From: QHXQ01 sp036389395
GTDB taxonomy: Bacteria > Acidobacteriota > Blastocatellia > Pyrinomonadales > Pyrinomonadaceae
Length of the DNA: 64,000 nucleotides
Direction: 5' to 3'
Assembly: GCA_036389395.1 (NCBI GenBank)
Contig: DASVPY010000062.1
Span: 1-64,000, forward strand
How positions within the stretch are numbered: the first letter of the stretch is position 1; each line of letters begins with the position of its first letter. The notes below the pieces were generated by a model, which saw nothing but the letters and a program-made list of their open reading frames with translations, had not been told where the DNA came from and searched no databases. The translations under genes and the position numbers were made by a program. Positions 42,070 to 50,320 of the stretch are shown here, one piece after another.

Positions 42070-42141
42070 TCAGGAGCCAGGAGCCAGAAGGTAAAGTGCC
42101 GCTTCTCTCTTCTGGCTTCTGGCTCCTGACTACTGACTGCT
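42058..42141. repeat. Hairpin word-repeat, family A (33-bp arms)
   Basis: Arms 42058-42090 and 42109-42141 are reverse complements at 32 of 33 positions (the exception would be a G-U pair). Words are GTCAGTAGTCAG and GAGCCAGGAGCCAGAAG. The left arm contains the stop codon of the ABC exporter (42067-42069) and the right arm ends eight bases before the yicC ATG. Confidence 0.9.
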
Positions 42142-42149
42142 TTCCTGTT

Positions 42150-43034
42150 ATGCGCTCAATGACCGGATTCGGGCGGGGGGCGGCGGCGGGCGAGAAGTTC
42201 AGCGTCGCGGTCGAGTTGAAGACCGTCAACAACCGTTTCCTCGACATACACCTGCGGCTCGGCGCGGACATGGCGAGCGTCGAGGCGCTCGTGCGCCGCC
42301 GCATCGGCGAGCAGTTGGCGCGCGGGCGCGTGGACGTTGGTATCGCCTTCGACCGCTCGGCCGACGTGGCCTACGAAGTCAACAAGCCGCTCGTCGCCGG
42401 CTTCATCGCGGCCATGCGCGAGCTGCAACAGGAGTTCGCCTTGAAGGGCGAGCCGGACGTGAACGTGCTGGCACGTCTGCCCGGCGCGATGCAGCCCGTC
42501 CGCGACGGCGGTCTGAGCGAAGAGATGATCGCGGCGGTCGAGCAGGCGCTCGCCGAGGCGTTGGCGGAACTGAACCGGATGCGCGAGCAGGAGGGCGCGG
42601 CGCTCGCCGCCGAGATGCGCACGCGGCTCGACAACATCGAGGCGCAACTGCCGATCATCGAAGCCGTCGCCGCCGGCATGGTCGAGAGCTACCGCGCGCG
42701 CCTGCAACGCCGCATCAGCGAACTGCTCGCGCGCGACGGCTTGGAGATCGTCGAACTCGATCAAGGGCGGCTCGCGCAGGAGGTCGCTTATCTGGCCGAC
42801 CGCAGCGACATCTCGGAGGAGTTGGCGCGGCTGCGCAGCCACGTGCAGCAGTTCCGCGCCGGCCTCGACGGCGCGGGCGAGTTGGGCAAGCGGCTCGACT
42901 TTCTGTCGCAGGAGTTGAACCGCGAGGCCAACACCGTCTTGTCGAAGTCCACGGACGTGGCGATCAAAGAGGCGGCGCTGAGCATCAAGGCCGAGGTCGA
43001 GAAACTGCGGGAGCAGGTACAGAACGTTGAGTGA
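42150..43034 (+). CDS. yicC: YicC-family endoribonuclease
   Basis: A 294-residue YicC/YloC-family protein. ATG 42150 begins with the family N-terminus MRSMTGFGRGA. Further signatures are VELKTVNNRFLDIHLRL, the central region with LNRMREQEGAALAAEM, and the C-terminal GKRLDFLSQELNREANTVLSKSTD followed by KAEVEKLREQVQNVE. Family members have been described as metal-dependent endoribonucleases acting on small RNAs. It overlaps gmk by eight bases, and yicC-gmk(-rpoZ) is a conserved order in many bacteria. A hairpin repeat separates it from the ABC exporter gene. Confidence 0.94.
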   Translation: MRSMTGFGRGAAAGEKFSVAVELKTVNNRFLDIHLRLGADMASVEALVRRRIGEQLARGRVDVGIAFDRSADVAYEVNKPLVAGFIAAMRELQQEFALKGEPDVNVLARLPGAMQPVRDGGLSEEMIAAVEQALAEALAELNRMREQEGAALAAEMRTRLDNIEAQLPIIEAVAAGMVESYRARLQRRISELLARDGLEIVELDQGRLAQEVAYLADRSDISEELARLRSHVQQFRAGLDGAGELGKRLDFLSQELNREANTVLSKSTDVAIKEAALSIKAEVEKLREQVQNVE

Positions 43035-43695
43035 GGCAGCGGAGACGGCGGCGGCGCAGACCGAGGGCGCGCGCGGCATCCTGTTCGTCGTCAGTTCGCC
43101 GTCGGGCGGCGGCAAGGGCACGCTCATCCGGCGCATCCTGCCCGAAGTGCCCGGCCTCGGCTACTCCGTCTCCTGGACGACGCGCCCGGCGCGCACGGGC
43201 GAGGCGCACGGCGTCCACTACTTCTTCGTCACGCCCGCGGAGTTTTTGGCGGCGCGCGCCCGCGGCGAGTTCATCGAGTGGGCGGTCGTCCACGGCAACT
43301 ACTACGCGACCTCGCGCCCCGTGGTCGAGGCGGAGCTGGCCGCGGGGCGCGACGTGATCTTGGAATTAGACGTGCAGGGCGCGGCCGCCGTGCGCGCGCT
43401 CGCGCTCGAAGCCGTGAGCGTCTTCATCCTGCCGCCGTCGTTCGAGGTCTTGCGCGTGCGCCTGATCGCGCGCAAGTCCGAGAGCCTGGACGATCTGGCC
43501 ATCCGGCTCAGGAACGCGCGCGCGGAGGTCGAGCACTACCGCGAGTTCGACTACGTGGTCTTGAACGACGAGGTGGAGCGCGCGGCGGCGCAGTTGGCCG
43601 CGATCATCTACGCGGCGCGCGCCGAGCGGGCGCACCAGGAGGCGCTGGCGCGGCGCGTGCTCGACACTTTCCCCGACCCGGCCGCGGCCGATTGA
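43027..43695 (+). CDS. gmk: Guanylate kinase
   Basis: A 222-residue enzyme that phosphorylates GMP to GDP with ATP. It starts at TTG 43027, overlapping the yicC stop codon. P-loop SSPSGGGKGTL is near residue 22, GMP-binding VSWTTRPARTGEAHGVHYFFV follows, then FIEWAVVHGNYYAT, ELDVQGAAAVR and the LID region with RKSESLDDLAIRLRNA. All catalytic elements are present. The N-terminal 15 residues (Ala/Glu-rich) are extra relative to typical Gmk. Confidence 0.96.
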   Translation: MSEAAETAAAQTEGARGILFVVSSPSGGGKGTLIRRILPEVPGLGYSVSWTTRPARTGEAHGVHYFFVTPAEFLAARARGEFIEWAVVHGNYYATSRPVVEAELAAGRDVILELDVQGAAAVRALALEAVSVFILPPSFEVLRVRLIARKSESLDDLAIRLRNARAEVEHYREFDYVVLNDEVERAAAQLAAIIYAARAERAHQEALARRVLDTFPDPAAAD

Positions 43696-43733
43696 CGCGC
43701 GGCAACTTGCGCGCCCCACTTTTATTAGGAATA

Positions 43734-44006
43734 ATGACAGACTGGCCCGCGGGGGCATTTGATAACTATATGTCGAAAGTAAAAGCGGAACAGGCGGAGC
43801 ACGAGACCGAGGCGGCGGAGCAGGCCACGCCGCAGCTCGACTCGAAGTACCGGATGATCATCGTCGCGGCGCAGCGCAGCAAGCAGTTGCAGCGCGGCGC
43901 GCGCCCGCGCGTCGAGCTAGACCTACAGCGCCACAAGCCCACCCGCATCGCTCTCGAAGAAGTGCAACAGGGCAAAATCAGCTTCACGCTCATCGAAAAA
44001 GAGTGA
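43734..44006 (+). CDS. rpoZ: RNA polymerase omega subunit
   Basis: A 90-residue omega subunit. ATG 43734 follows TTAGGA. The conserved core is LDSKYRMIIVAAQRSKQLQRGARPRV, which contacts the beta' C-terminus, and a second conserved stretch is KPTRIALEEVQQGKISF. It lies 38 bp after gmk, the usual genomic neighbour. The N-terminal ~30 residues are Glu/Ala-rich and non-conserved. Confidence 0.93.
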   Translation: MTDWPAGAFDNYMSKVKAEQAEHETEAAEQATPQLDSKYRMIIVAAQRSKQLQRGARPRVELDLQRHKPTRIALEEVQQGKISFTLIEKE

Positions 44007-44043
44007 GCCGCAGGCCACTTTTTCAAACAGCTTCTTACGTTCG

Positions 44044-44499
44044 TTAACGCAACGTGAGCGCCTCGAAGCGCGCGGCCTGCTCGCGGTAGGCGGTCTCGAC
44101 GGCGAACGCCTCCGCCTCGAACCTGATGGCGCGGTAGGCGCGCGCGTGCCGCGCCCCCGGCCGGCCCGGCCCGCGCCACACCTGCCGCGCGTATTCGCCC
44201 AGGTACGCGCACAGGAACCGCGCCGCGCCCGCCCGCCGGTACTGCACGACGTGCACCGCCTCGTGCGCGACCAGCCACCCCGGCACGCGCACCGCCCCGT
44301 CCGCGCCCCGCGCGCACCACGCGGGCGCTAGAAAGACGTGCCGCCCGAACGTGATCGCGCCCACACGCAGCACGCGCGTCAACGCCCCGGCCACGCGCCC
44401 CGTATGCACCGCCACCGCCGGCAGCCGCAGCCCCTCGTCCCGCAGAGAGACCCGCAGGAACCGCTCAAGCCGCGCGTGCGCCTCCGGGGCAAGCTGCAT
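44044..44499 (-). CDS. DUF4157-like putative metalloprotease fragment
   Basis: A 151-residue protein with WLVAHEAVHVVQYRR, a zinc-binding HExxH-type motif (HEAVH) in the setting typical of DUF4157 domains, preceded by ITFGRHVFLAP. DUF4157 domains occur in extracellular contractile injection system (eCIS) toxins and as stand-alone proteins. The C-terminal FEAEAFAVETAYR may supply the third zinc ligand (Glu). There is no signal peptide. It lies downstream of the ETF-QO gene, separated by a hairpin repeat. No injection-system genes are in the window. Protease activity is inferred only from the motif. Confidence 0.65.
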   Translation of the reverse strand: MQLAPEAHARLERFLRVSLRDEGLRLPAVAVHTGRVAGALTRVLRVGAITFGRHVFLAPAWCARGADGAVRVPGWLVAHEAVHVVQYRRAGAARFLCAYLGEYARQVWRGPGRPGARHARAYRAIRFEAEAFAVETAYREQAARFEALTLR

Positions 44500-44513
44500 A
44501 GAACCAAACGGTG

Positions 44514-44597
44514 AGAAGCCAGGAGTCAGAAGCCAGCAGCCAGAATAAAGAGAGCGTGGCTTTCCTTCTGGCTGCTGGCTTCTGACTCCTGGCTTCT
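44514..44597. repeat. Perfect 32-bp inverted repeat, family A
   Basis: Arms 44514-44545 and 44566-44597 are exact reverse complements around a 20-nt loop. Words are GAAGCCAGGAGTCAG and GAAGCCAGCAGCCAG. It lies between the ETF-QO stop codon and the DUF4157-like gene. Confidence 0.92.
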
Positions 44598-44601
44598 GTC
44601 C

Positions 44602-46311
44602 TCACATATTCTTGTAGTCGGGGCCGCCGCCGCCTTCGGGCGTGACCCAGTTGATGATCTGGTACGGGTCCATGATGTCGCAGGTCTTGCAGTGGACGCA
44701 GTTGGAGAAGTTGATCTGCAAGCGCCGCCGCCCGCTCGCGCCGTCCTCGACCATCTCGTAGACGGCCGCCGGGCAGAAGCGCTGGCACGGGTTGCCGTAC
44801 TCTTCGGCGCAGCGCGTCGCGCAGATGTCGGTGTCTAAGACGTGCAGGTGCGCCGGCTGATCTTCGTCGTGCCCGACGGCGGCGTGGTACACGTCGGTGA
44901 GTTTGTTGAAGGTCAGCTTGCCGTCGAAGCGCAGCCCGTCGTAGCGCTGCTCGATCTGGTCGCCCTTGTAGCCGTAGTCGGCGAGCTTGCCCATAACTTC
45001 GTGCCCCGGCTCGGCGCGGGCGCGGTCGAACAGCCCCCAGGAGCGCCCGCCGGTGACGAACTGTAGACCGGCGTTCGCCATGCCGAGCCAGCGCCCGCGC
45101 TTGAAGCCGGCGTGGAAGTTGCGCACGCGGCGCAACTCCGGCGTGATCCAGCTCTGCTCGACCAACTCGTTGTAGCGCGCGAGTTGTTTGGCCGAGTAGT
45201 CGCCCGCGAGCAGCGCCGCGAAGATCGTCTCGGCGGCGAGCATCCCGCTCTTGATCGCCGTGTGGATGCCCTTGAGGCGTTGCGAGTTGAGGAAGCCGGC
45301 GCAGTCGCCCGTGAGCAACACGCCGTCGGCGTAGAGCTTGGGCATGGCGTAGTAGCCGCCCGCGGCGATGGTCTTCGCGCCGTAGCGCAGGAGCTTGCCG
45401 CCTTCGAGCAGCTTCGCGACGAACGGGTGCTGCTTGAAGCGTTGAAACTCGGCGTGCGGGTCGAGCAGAGGGTCGCGGTAGTCGAGACCCGTGACGTAGC
45501 CGAGGTTGACGACGCGGTTCTGTAGGCCGTAAATCCAGCCGCCGCCGTAGGTGTGCGGATCGGACGGGTAGCCGAGCGTGTGCGTGACGCGCCCCGCCGG
45601 GTAGCGTTCGTCGGGCAACTCCCAAAGCTCCTTGATGCCGAGGCTGTAGACCTGCGGCTCGCGCCCTTCGTTCAGGTTCAACCGCTGCGCGAGTTGCTTC
45701 GTGAGCGAGCCGCGCGGGCCTTCGCCCAGGACAGTGACCTTCGCCAGCAGGTCAACGCCCGGCTCGAAGTTCGCCTTCGGCTTCCCTTCCTTGTCAACGC
45801 CCTTGTCGCCGGTGCGCACGCCGACGACCCGGTCGTGCTCGTCGTAGAGCATCTCCGCGCCGGGGAATTCGGGGAAGATGTTGACGCCCTCGGCCTCGCA
45901 CTGCTCGCCGAGCCAAGCGGTCAGCTTGTTGAGCGAGACGATGTAGTAGCCGTGGTTCTTGAGCGGCGGCGGCGTGACGGGCGAGCGGAGCGCGCGCGCC
46001 TTCGTCAGGTACAGGAAGAAGTCTTCCTTGACCGGCGACTCCAACGGCGCGCCGCGCTCGACGAAATCGGGCATCAACTCGCGCAGCGCGCGCGGGTCCA
46101 TGACCGCGCCCGACAGTATGTGCGCCCCGACCGCCGCGCCCTTCTCGATCACGCCGATCTCGATCTCGCCGAGCGGCTGGCCTTCGCGCTTGCCGGCGGC
46201 GACCGCCTCGTTGTGCGCCTTCACCAGCCGCGCCAAGTGCAGCGCCCCGCTCAAGTTCGCCGGCCCCGCACCGACGAACACCACGTCCATCTCCAAGCTC
46301 TCTCGCTCCAT
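44602..46311 (-). CDS. Electron transfer flavoprotein-ubiquinone oxidoreductase
   Basis: A 569-residue membrane-associated enzyme that passes electrons from ETF (fed by acyl-CoA and other dehydrogenases) to quinone. ATG 46311 follows AGGAG; an in-frame GTG two codons earlier is less likely. The FAD-binding VVFVGAGPANLSGALHLARL is at the N-terminus, with GAHILSGAVMDPRAL, a family signature, shortly after. The C-terminus holds the 4Fe-4S ligands: CPAAVYE, then NCVHCKTCDIMDP, followed by INWVTPEGGGGPDY. Length and order are standard. A TetR-like palindrome lies 60 bp upstream of the start, consistent with control by fatty-acid status. No etfAB genes are nearby. Confidence 0.96.
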   Translation of the reverse strand: MERESLEMDVVFVGAGPANLSGALHLARLVKAHNEAVAAGKREGQPLGEIEIGVIEKGAAVGAHILSGAVMDPRALRELMPDFVERGAPLESPVKEDFFLYLTKARALRSPVTPPPLKNHGYYIVSLNKLTAWLGEQCEAEGVNIFPEFPGAEMLYDEHDRVVGVRTGDKGVDKEGKPKANFEPGVDLLAKVTVLGEGPRGSLTKQLAQRLNLNEGREPQVYSLGIKELWELPDERYPAGRVTHTLGYPSDPHTYGGGWIYGLQNRVVNLGYVTGLDYRDPLLDPHAEFQRFKQHPFVAKLLEGGKLLRYGAKTIAAGGYYAMPKLYADGVLLTGDCAGFLNSQRLKGIHTAIKSGMLAAETIFAALLAGDYSAKQLARYNELVEQSWITPELRRVRNFHAGFKRGRWLGMANAGLQFVTGGRSWGLFDRARAEPGHEVMGKLADYGYKGDQIEQRYDGLRFDGKLTFNKLTDVYHAAVGHDEDQPAHLHVLDTDICATRCAEEYGNPCQRFCPAAVYEMVEDGASGRRRLQINFSNCVHCKTCDIMDPYQIINWVTPEGGGGPDYKNM

Positions 46312-46369
46312 CAACACTCCTCGCGCCGCGTCGCCGCCGCGGCGTCATGCATTGATCGTTCCGTAAAAA

Positions 46370-46383
46370 TGAATGGTCATTCA
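46370..46383. promoter_or_regulatory. TetR-type operator-like palindrome upstream of ETF-QO
   Basis: TGAATGGTCATTCA is a palindrome with six-base arms. It resembles the TGAATGA...TCATTCA operators of TetR-family fatty-acid degradation regulators (for example Bacillus FadR). It lies between the divergent ETF-QO and DUF255 genes. The regulator is not in the window. Confidence 0.5.
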
Positions 46384-46477
46384 GTCGGCCGAGTATAACA
46401 GAACAGCGGCCCGTTTCGCACAACGCCGACCGGGGGTTAGAATCGGGGCACAGCCGAACAAGCGAGGGACACTTAAG

Positions 46478-48586
46478 ATGGCGGAGCACAAGCACACGAA
46501 CCGGCTCGCGCGGGAGACCAGCCCGTACCTGTTGCAGCACGCGCACAACCCCGTGGACTGGTACGCGTGGGGCGCGGAGGCGCTGGCGCGGGCGCGCGCC
46601 GAGGACAAGCCGATCCTGTTGAGCATCGGGTACTCGGCCTGCCACTGGTGTCACGTGATGGAGCGCGAGTCGTTCGAGGACGAAGGCATCGCGCGGCTGA
46701 TGAACGAGTTGTTCGTCAACATCAAGGTGGATCGCGAGGAGCGGCCCGATCTCGATCAGGTCTACATGAACGCGGTGCAGTTGATGACGGGGCACGGCGG
46801 CTGGCCGATGACCGTCTTCCTCACGCCCGACCTCGTGCCCTTCTACGGCGGCACGTACTTCCCGCCCGCGGATCGCCACAACCTGCCCGGCTTCCCGCGC
46901 GTCCTCGCCGCGGTCGCCGAGGCTTACAAGCAAGACCCCGAAGGCGTGGGCGCGACCGCCGCGAGCATCCTGCAAGAGCTGCGCCGCATGAACACGACGA
47001 GCGAGTCGGGCGCGACGCCCAACACCGCGACGCTCGACGCGGCGGCGCGCGCGATGGCGCGCACCTACGACCGCCGGCTCGGCGGCTTCGGCCACGCGCC
47101 CAAGTTCCCCGCCCCGATGCAGCTCGAATTCCTGCTGCGCACGTACCGACGCACAGGCGACGCGGGCGTGCTTGAGATGGTCACGCACACCTGCCGGCGC
47201 ATGGCCGAGGGCGGTCTCTACGATCAGCTCGGCGGCGGCTTCCACCGCTACTCGACCGACGCGCGCTGGCTCGTGCCCCACTTCGAGAAGATGCTCTACG
47301 ACAACGCGCAACTCGCGCGCGTCTACCTGCACGTCCATCAGGCGACGGGCGACGCGTTCTTCCGCCGCGTCTGCGAGGAGACGCTCGACTACGTCGCGCG
47401 CGAGATGACGGACGCGGGCGGCGGCTTCTACTCGACGCAGGACGCCGACTCGGAAGGCGTCGAGGGCAAGTTCTTCGTCTGGTCGGTGGCAGAGATCAAG
47501 AGTTTACTCGGCGACGATGACGCCGCGCTCTTCTGCGCCTACTACGGCGCGACCGAGGCGGGCAACTTCGAGGAGGCGAACATACTGCACGTGCCGCGCG
47601 CCGCCGAGACGGTGGTGCGCGAGGCGAACGTCAGCGTTGAAGAGTTAAACGAGGTCATGGCGCGCGGCCGGCGCGTGCTCTTCGAGGCGCGCGAGCGGCG
47701 CGTGAAGCCGGGGCGCGACGAGAAGGTGTTGACGGCGTGGAACGGGCTGATGCTGCACGCCTACGCGGAGGCGGCCGCCGTGCTTGAGCGCGCAGACTAC
47801 CGCGCGCTGGCCGAGCGCAACGCGGAGTTTCTGCTGACGACCGCCAGGCGCGACGGCGTGCTCCTGCACGTCTACAAGGACGGACAGGCCAAGCAGCCCG
47901 GCTTCCTCGACGATTACGCCTGCGCCGCGCGCGGGCTGCTCGCGCTCTACGAGGCGACCGGCACGCTCCGTTGGCTCGAAGCCGCGCTCGCGCTCGCGGA
48001 TGAGATGTGCGCCGAGTTCTGGGACGAGGCCGAAGGCGGCTTCTTCTACACGGCGCGCGGCGGCGAGCAGTTGATCGTGCGGCAGAAAGATTTCTACGAC
48101 AACGCCACGCCATCGGGCAACTCGGTCGCCGCCGACGTGCTGCTGCGCCTGGCCATGCTCGCGGACAGACAAGATTATCAGCGCCGCGCCGTCACCGTCT
48201 TCCGCCTGATACACGACGCGCTGGCGCGCTACCCGTCCGCCTTCGGCCGCCTCCTCTGCGCGCTCGACTTCCACCTCGCCGCGCCGCGTGAGATCGCACT
48301 CGTCGGCGACCCTGAGGCCGCAGAGACGCGTGCACTCGCGCGCGAAGTGTGGCGGCGCTACCTGCCCAACAAGGTCGTCGCGCAAGCGGCGGAGGGCGAC
48401 GCGCAGGCCGCCGCACTCGTCCCGCTGCTCCGCGAACGCCCCGCGCTCGGCGGCCGCCCGACCGCCTACGTCTGCGAGCACTACACCTGCCGCCAGCCCG
48501 TCACGACGCCCGCCGAGTTGGCCGCCCAACTCGACGCGGCATGCGGTCGCTCAGTCGGTGAAGGCGGCGCGGAGGGCGGCGAGTAG
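46478..48586 (+). CDS. Thioredoxin-fold DUF255 protein (YyaL/SPATA20 family)
   Basis: A 702-residue protein. ATG 46478 begins just before the family start (HTNRLARETSPYLLQHAHNPVDWYAW). The N-terminal thioredoxin-like domain has the CHWCH motif in SIGYSACHWCHVMERESF and GGWPMTVFLTPD. The remainder is an alpha/alpha toroid related to N-acylglucosamine 2-epimerases, with GGLYDQLGGGFHRYS, HFEKMLYDNAQLA, STQDADSEG and ATPSGNSVAADVL. Biochemical function is not established. The 3' end overlaps the convergent RNase D-like gene by 36 bp. Confidence 0.93.
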   Translation: MAEHKHTNRLARETSPYLLQHAHNPVDWYAWGAEALARARAEDKPILLSIGYSACHWCHVMERESFEDEGIARLMNELFVNIKVDREERPDLDQVYMNAVQLMTGHGGWPMTVFLTPDLVPFYGGTYFPPADRHNLPGFPRVLAAVAEAYKQDPEGVGATAASILQELRRMNTTSESGATPNTATLDAAARAMARTYDRRLGGFGHAPKFPAPMQLEFLLRTYRRTGDAGVLEMVTHTCRRMAEGGLYDQLGGGFHRYSTDARWLVPHFEKMLYDNAQLARVYLHVHQATGDAFFRRVCEETLDYVAREMTDAGGGFYSTQDADSEGVEGKFFVWSVAEIKSLLGDDDAALFCAYYGATEAGNFEEANILHVPRAAETVVREANVSVEELNEVMARGRRVLFEARERRVKPGRDEKVLTAWNGLMLHAYAEAAAVLERADYRALAERNAEFLLTTARRDGVLLHVYKDGQAKQPGFLDDYACAARGLLALYEATGTLRWLEAALALADEMCAEFWDEAEGGFFYTARGGEQLIVRQKDFYDNATPSGNSVAADVLLRLAMLADRQDYQRRAVTVFRLIHDALARYPSAFGRLLCALDFHLAAPREIALVGDPEAAETRALAREVWRRYLPNKVVAQAAEGDAQAAALVPLLRERPALGGRPTAYVCEHYTCRQPVTTPAELAAQLDAACGRSVGEGGAEGGE

Positions 48587-49417
48587 GTCGTCGCCGAAGA
48601 GTGTGATCTTGGACTCGCCGAGACCGTAGACGCTTCTGAGCGCGTCGAGCGTGTCGGGGCGCGTGTGGGCGAGTTCTTCCAGCGTGCGGTCGGAGCAGAC
48701 CATGTAGGCGGGCACGCGCTGCGCGAAGGCGCGTTCCAAGCGCCACTTCTTCAGCCGCGTGACGACGCGCTTCTCGGCCGCGGAGAGGACGGGCGGCGGC
48801 GTCTTCGGCTTGAGGCGGCGGCGCGTGCGCTGCTGTGGCGGCTCGCCCGTCAACAGCGCCCCGCGCTCGGCGGCCGCCCACTTGCCCGCCGCCTCCAAGC
48901 GCCGCCGCAGTTCTTCGTAGACCAGCAACGTCACCTGCGCGTCGGTCGCGGCGTACTCAAGCTGCGCGCGCGTCAGCGGCCGCCGCCGCCAGTTTGAATT
49001 CTGCAAGCTCTTGTCCAGAGGTCGGCCGAACAGGTGCTCGACGACGGCCGCCAGGCTGTAGGACGGCAGCGCCAAGGCCGTGCGCGCGAGCCGCAAGGTG
49101 TCTATGAAAGAGGCGGGCCGCAGCCCCGCGCCCAAGAGCACCAACTCGTCGAAGCGCGCGTTGTGCGCCGCCAGCACGACCGCTGGCGACTCGACCAGCG
49201 GGCGCACGACCTCTACGCCCGTCGCCTGCACGTCCACGACCACAGCCTCGCCGCCCGGCGGCGCGACCTGCACGAGCGTGGCGCGGTTCTGCTTCGCGTC
49301 CCTGTCCCAGTAAGTCTCCGTGTCGAACCCGACCACGGCGGCGGCCGCCAAAGGCGCGAGCGCCTCCGCGGCCGCCTGCGCGTCCACGATGTAGCGGTAG
49401 CGGGGCCGCTCCTCCAT
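48551..49417 (-). CDS. RNase D-like 3'-5' exonuclease with HRDC domain
   Basis: A 288-residue DEDDy exonuclease. Exo I is VVGFDTETYW (about 28-37), Exo II AHNARFDELVLL with the Asp, and Exo III YAATDAQVTLLVY with the conserved Tyr and Asp; SLAAVVEHLFGRPLDKSLQNSNW is a typical RNase D stretch. The C-terminal HRDC-like domain covers about 210-285 (LKKWRLERAFAQRVPAYMVCSDRTLEELA). It probably trims tRNA or other structured RNA 3' ends. It is convergent with and overlaps the DUF255 gene. Confidence 0.92.
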   Translation of the reverse strand: MEERPRYRYIVDAQAAAEALAPLAAAAVVGFDTETYWDRDAKQNRATLVQVAPPGGEAVVVDVQATGVEVVRPLVESPAVVLAAHNARFDELVLLGAGLRPASFIDTLRLARTALALPSYSLAAVVEHLFGRPLDKSLQNSNWRRRPLTRAQLEYAATDAQVTLLVYEELRRRLEAAGKWAAAERGALLTGEPPQQRTRRRLKPKTPPPVLSAAEKRVVTRLKKWRLERAFAQRVPAYMVCSDRTLEELAHTRPDTLDALRSVYGLGESKITLFGDDLLAALRAAFTD

Positions 49418-49517
49418 CTCAGTGCGACATCTACGAACTCAGCCCTGTTAAGACGAAAGGCGCGCCGGAGCACAGTTCGGACGCGCCTTCGACGTAGCTT
49501 GGAACGAGACGCCGCGC

Positions 49518-49853
49518 TCAGGGCGTGTTCCGGTTGTTGGTGTTGTGCGCCATGTTGGCGTTGGTGTTGGGGCGGTTCGCGTTGTTCGCGTTCCCGGCCA
49601 TGTTGTGGTTGGCGTTGTTGGCGTTCCCGGCCATGTTGTGATTGTTGGCGTTCGTGGGCCCGTTCGCGTTCGCGTTCGTGTTGACCGGCGTCGTGGTCGT
49701 CGCGGGCGTGCTGGTGGTGGTCGTGCCGGTGGTCGTGGTCGTGGTAGTCGTCGTGTTCGCGTTGTTCACCGCGTTGGTGTTGTCGGCGGTGGTGCAGCCC
49801 ACCCAGATGCCGACCAGCGCCAGCACGGTTAGCAGAGCCAAAGTCCGTCGCAT
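49518..49853 (-). CDS. Asn/Thr-rich low-complexity lipoprotein
   Basis: A 111-residue protein with a lipoprotein signal (LALLTVLALVGIWVGC, lipid-modified Cys near 20). The mature chain is almost wholly Asn, Thr, Ala and Gly: a run of Thr, then repeats such as NMAGNANNANH occurring twice. The DNA is a degenerate repeat of GTTGGCGTTG-like words. No function is recognised. The AT-rich amino-acid choice (Asn) in a high-GC genome is unusual. It stands alone with hairpin-containing intergenic DNA upstream. Confidence 0.7.
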   Translation of the reverse strand: MRRTLALLTVLALVGIWVGCTTADNTNAVNNANTTTTTTTTTGTTTTSTPATTTTPVNTNANANGPTNANNHNMAGNANNANHNMAGNANNANRPNTNANMAHNTNNRNTP

Positions 49854-50320
49854 CGCTAATCCTCCTGTTGCCCCATAGGGTCTTGGTCTACTTGAGAGCC
49901 GCGCGGCGTGCGCCCGCGCTACGCGGACGTGACGGCGCGCGCCCCAAGCCCCGGCCGGGGCGCACGCGCGCGGCCACGGCCAAGGTCAGTTGAGCGTGCA
50001 AAGTGTTGCTTCTTGTGCAGTCTAGCACTCGGTGACGCCGGAATACACGATTTTTTCATTGCAGTCAAGCCCAAGCCCAGAACGAGCCAACTGTTAGACC
50101 TCGTGCGCCCACTCTTTGCGCCCCTTCGCGGCCCTCCTTTGCCTCCTTTGCGGTTAAATCCCCAGTCTTAACCGCAAAGGACGCGGAGAGAAATGGGCTT
50201 GACCCCGTGCGGGATAATCGCTATTGTGTTTTTGCCAACGTTGTTGGCAAGAAGATTGGAAACCCGCCTCCCGCGGCGCACCCACAGACCGGCACGTTTA
50301 GCCCGCTCGCGACACAGCCC
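49854..50320. other. Divergent intergenic region, 467 bp
   Basis: Between the lipoprotein gene (minus) and the HD-GYP gene (plus). It holds the hairpin repeat at 50144-50181 and an in-frame but poorly supported extension of the HD-GYP gene from 50207. A short palindrome around CCAACGTTGTTGG (50236-50249) is also present. No promoter stands out. Confidence 0.55.
50144..50181. repeat. Hairpin word-repeat, family CCGCAAAGG (short)
   Basis: 14-bp arms 50144-50157 and 50168-50181 (TCCTTTGCGGTTAA and complement) around a 10-nt loop, preceded by related words (CTTTGCGCCCCTTCGCGG). Same word family as the perfect repeat at 31351-31429. Confidence 0.85.

Noticed and set aside
43278..43733. Long N-terminal extension of rpoZ.
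   Set aside because: It is a shadow of gmk; omega subunits are about 90 residues and a ribosome site precedes ATG 43734.
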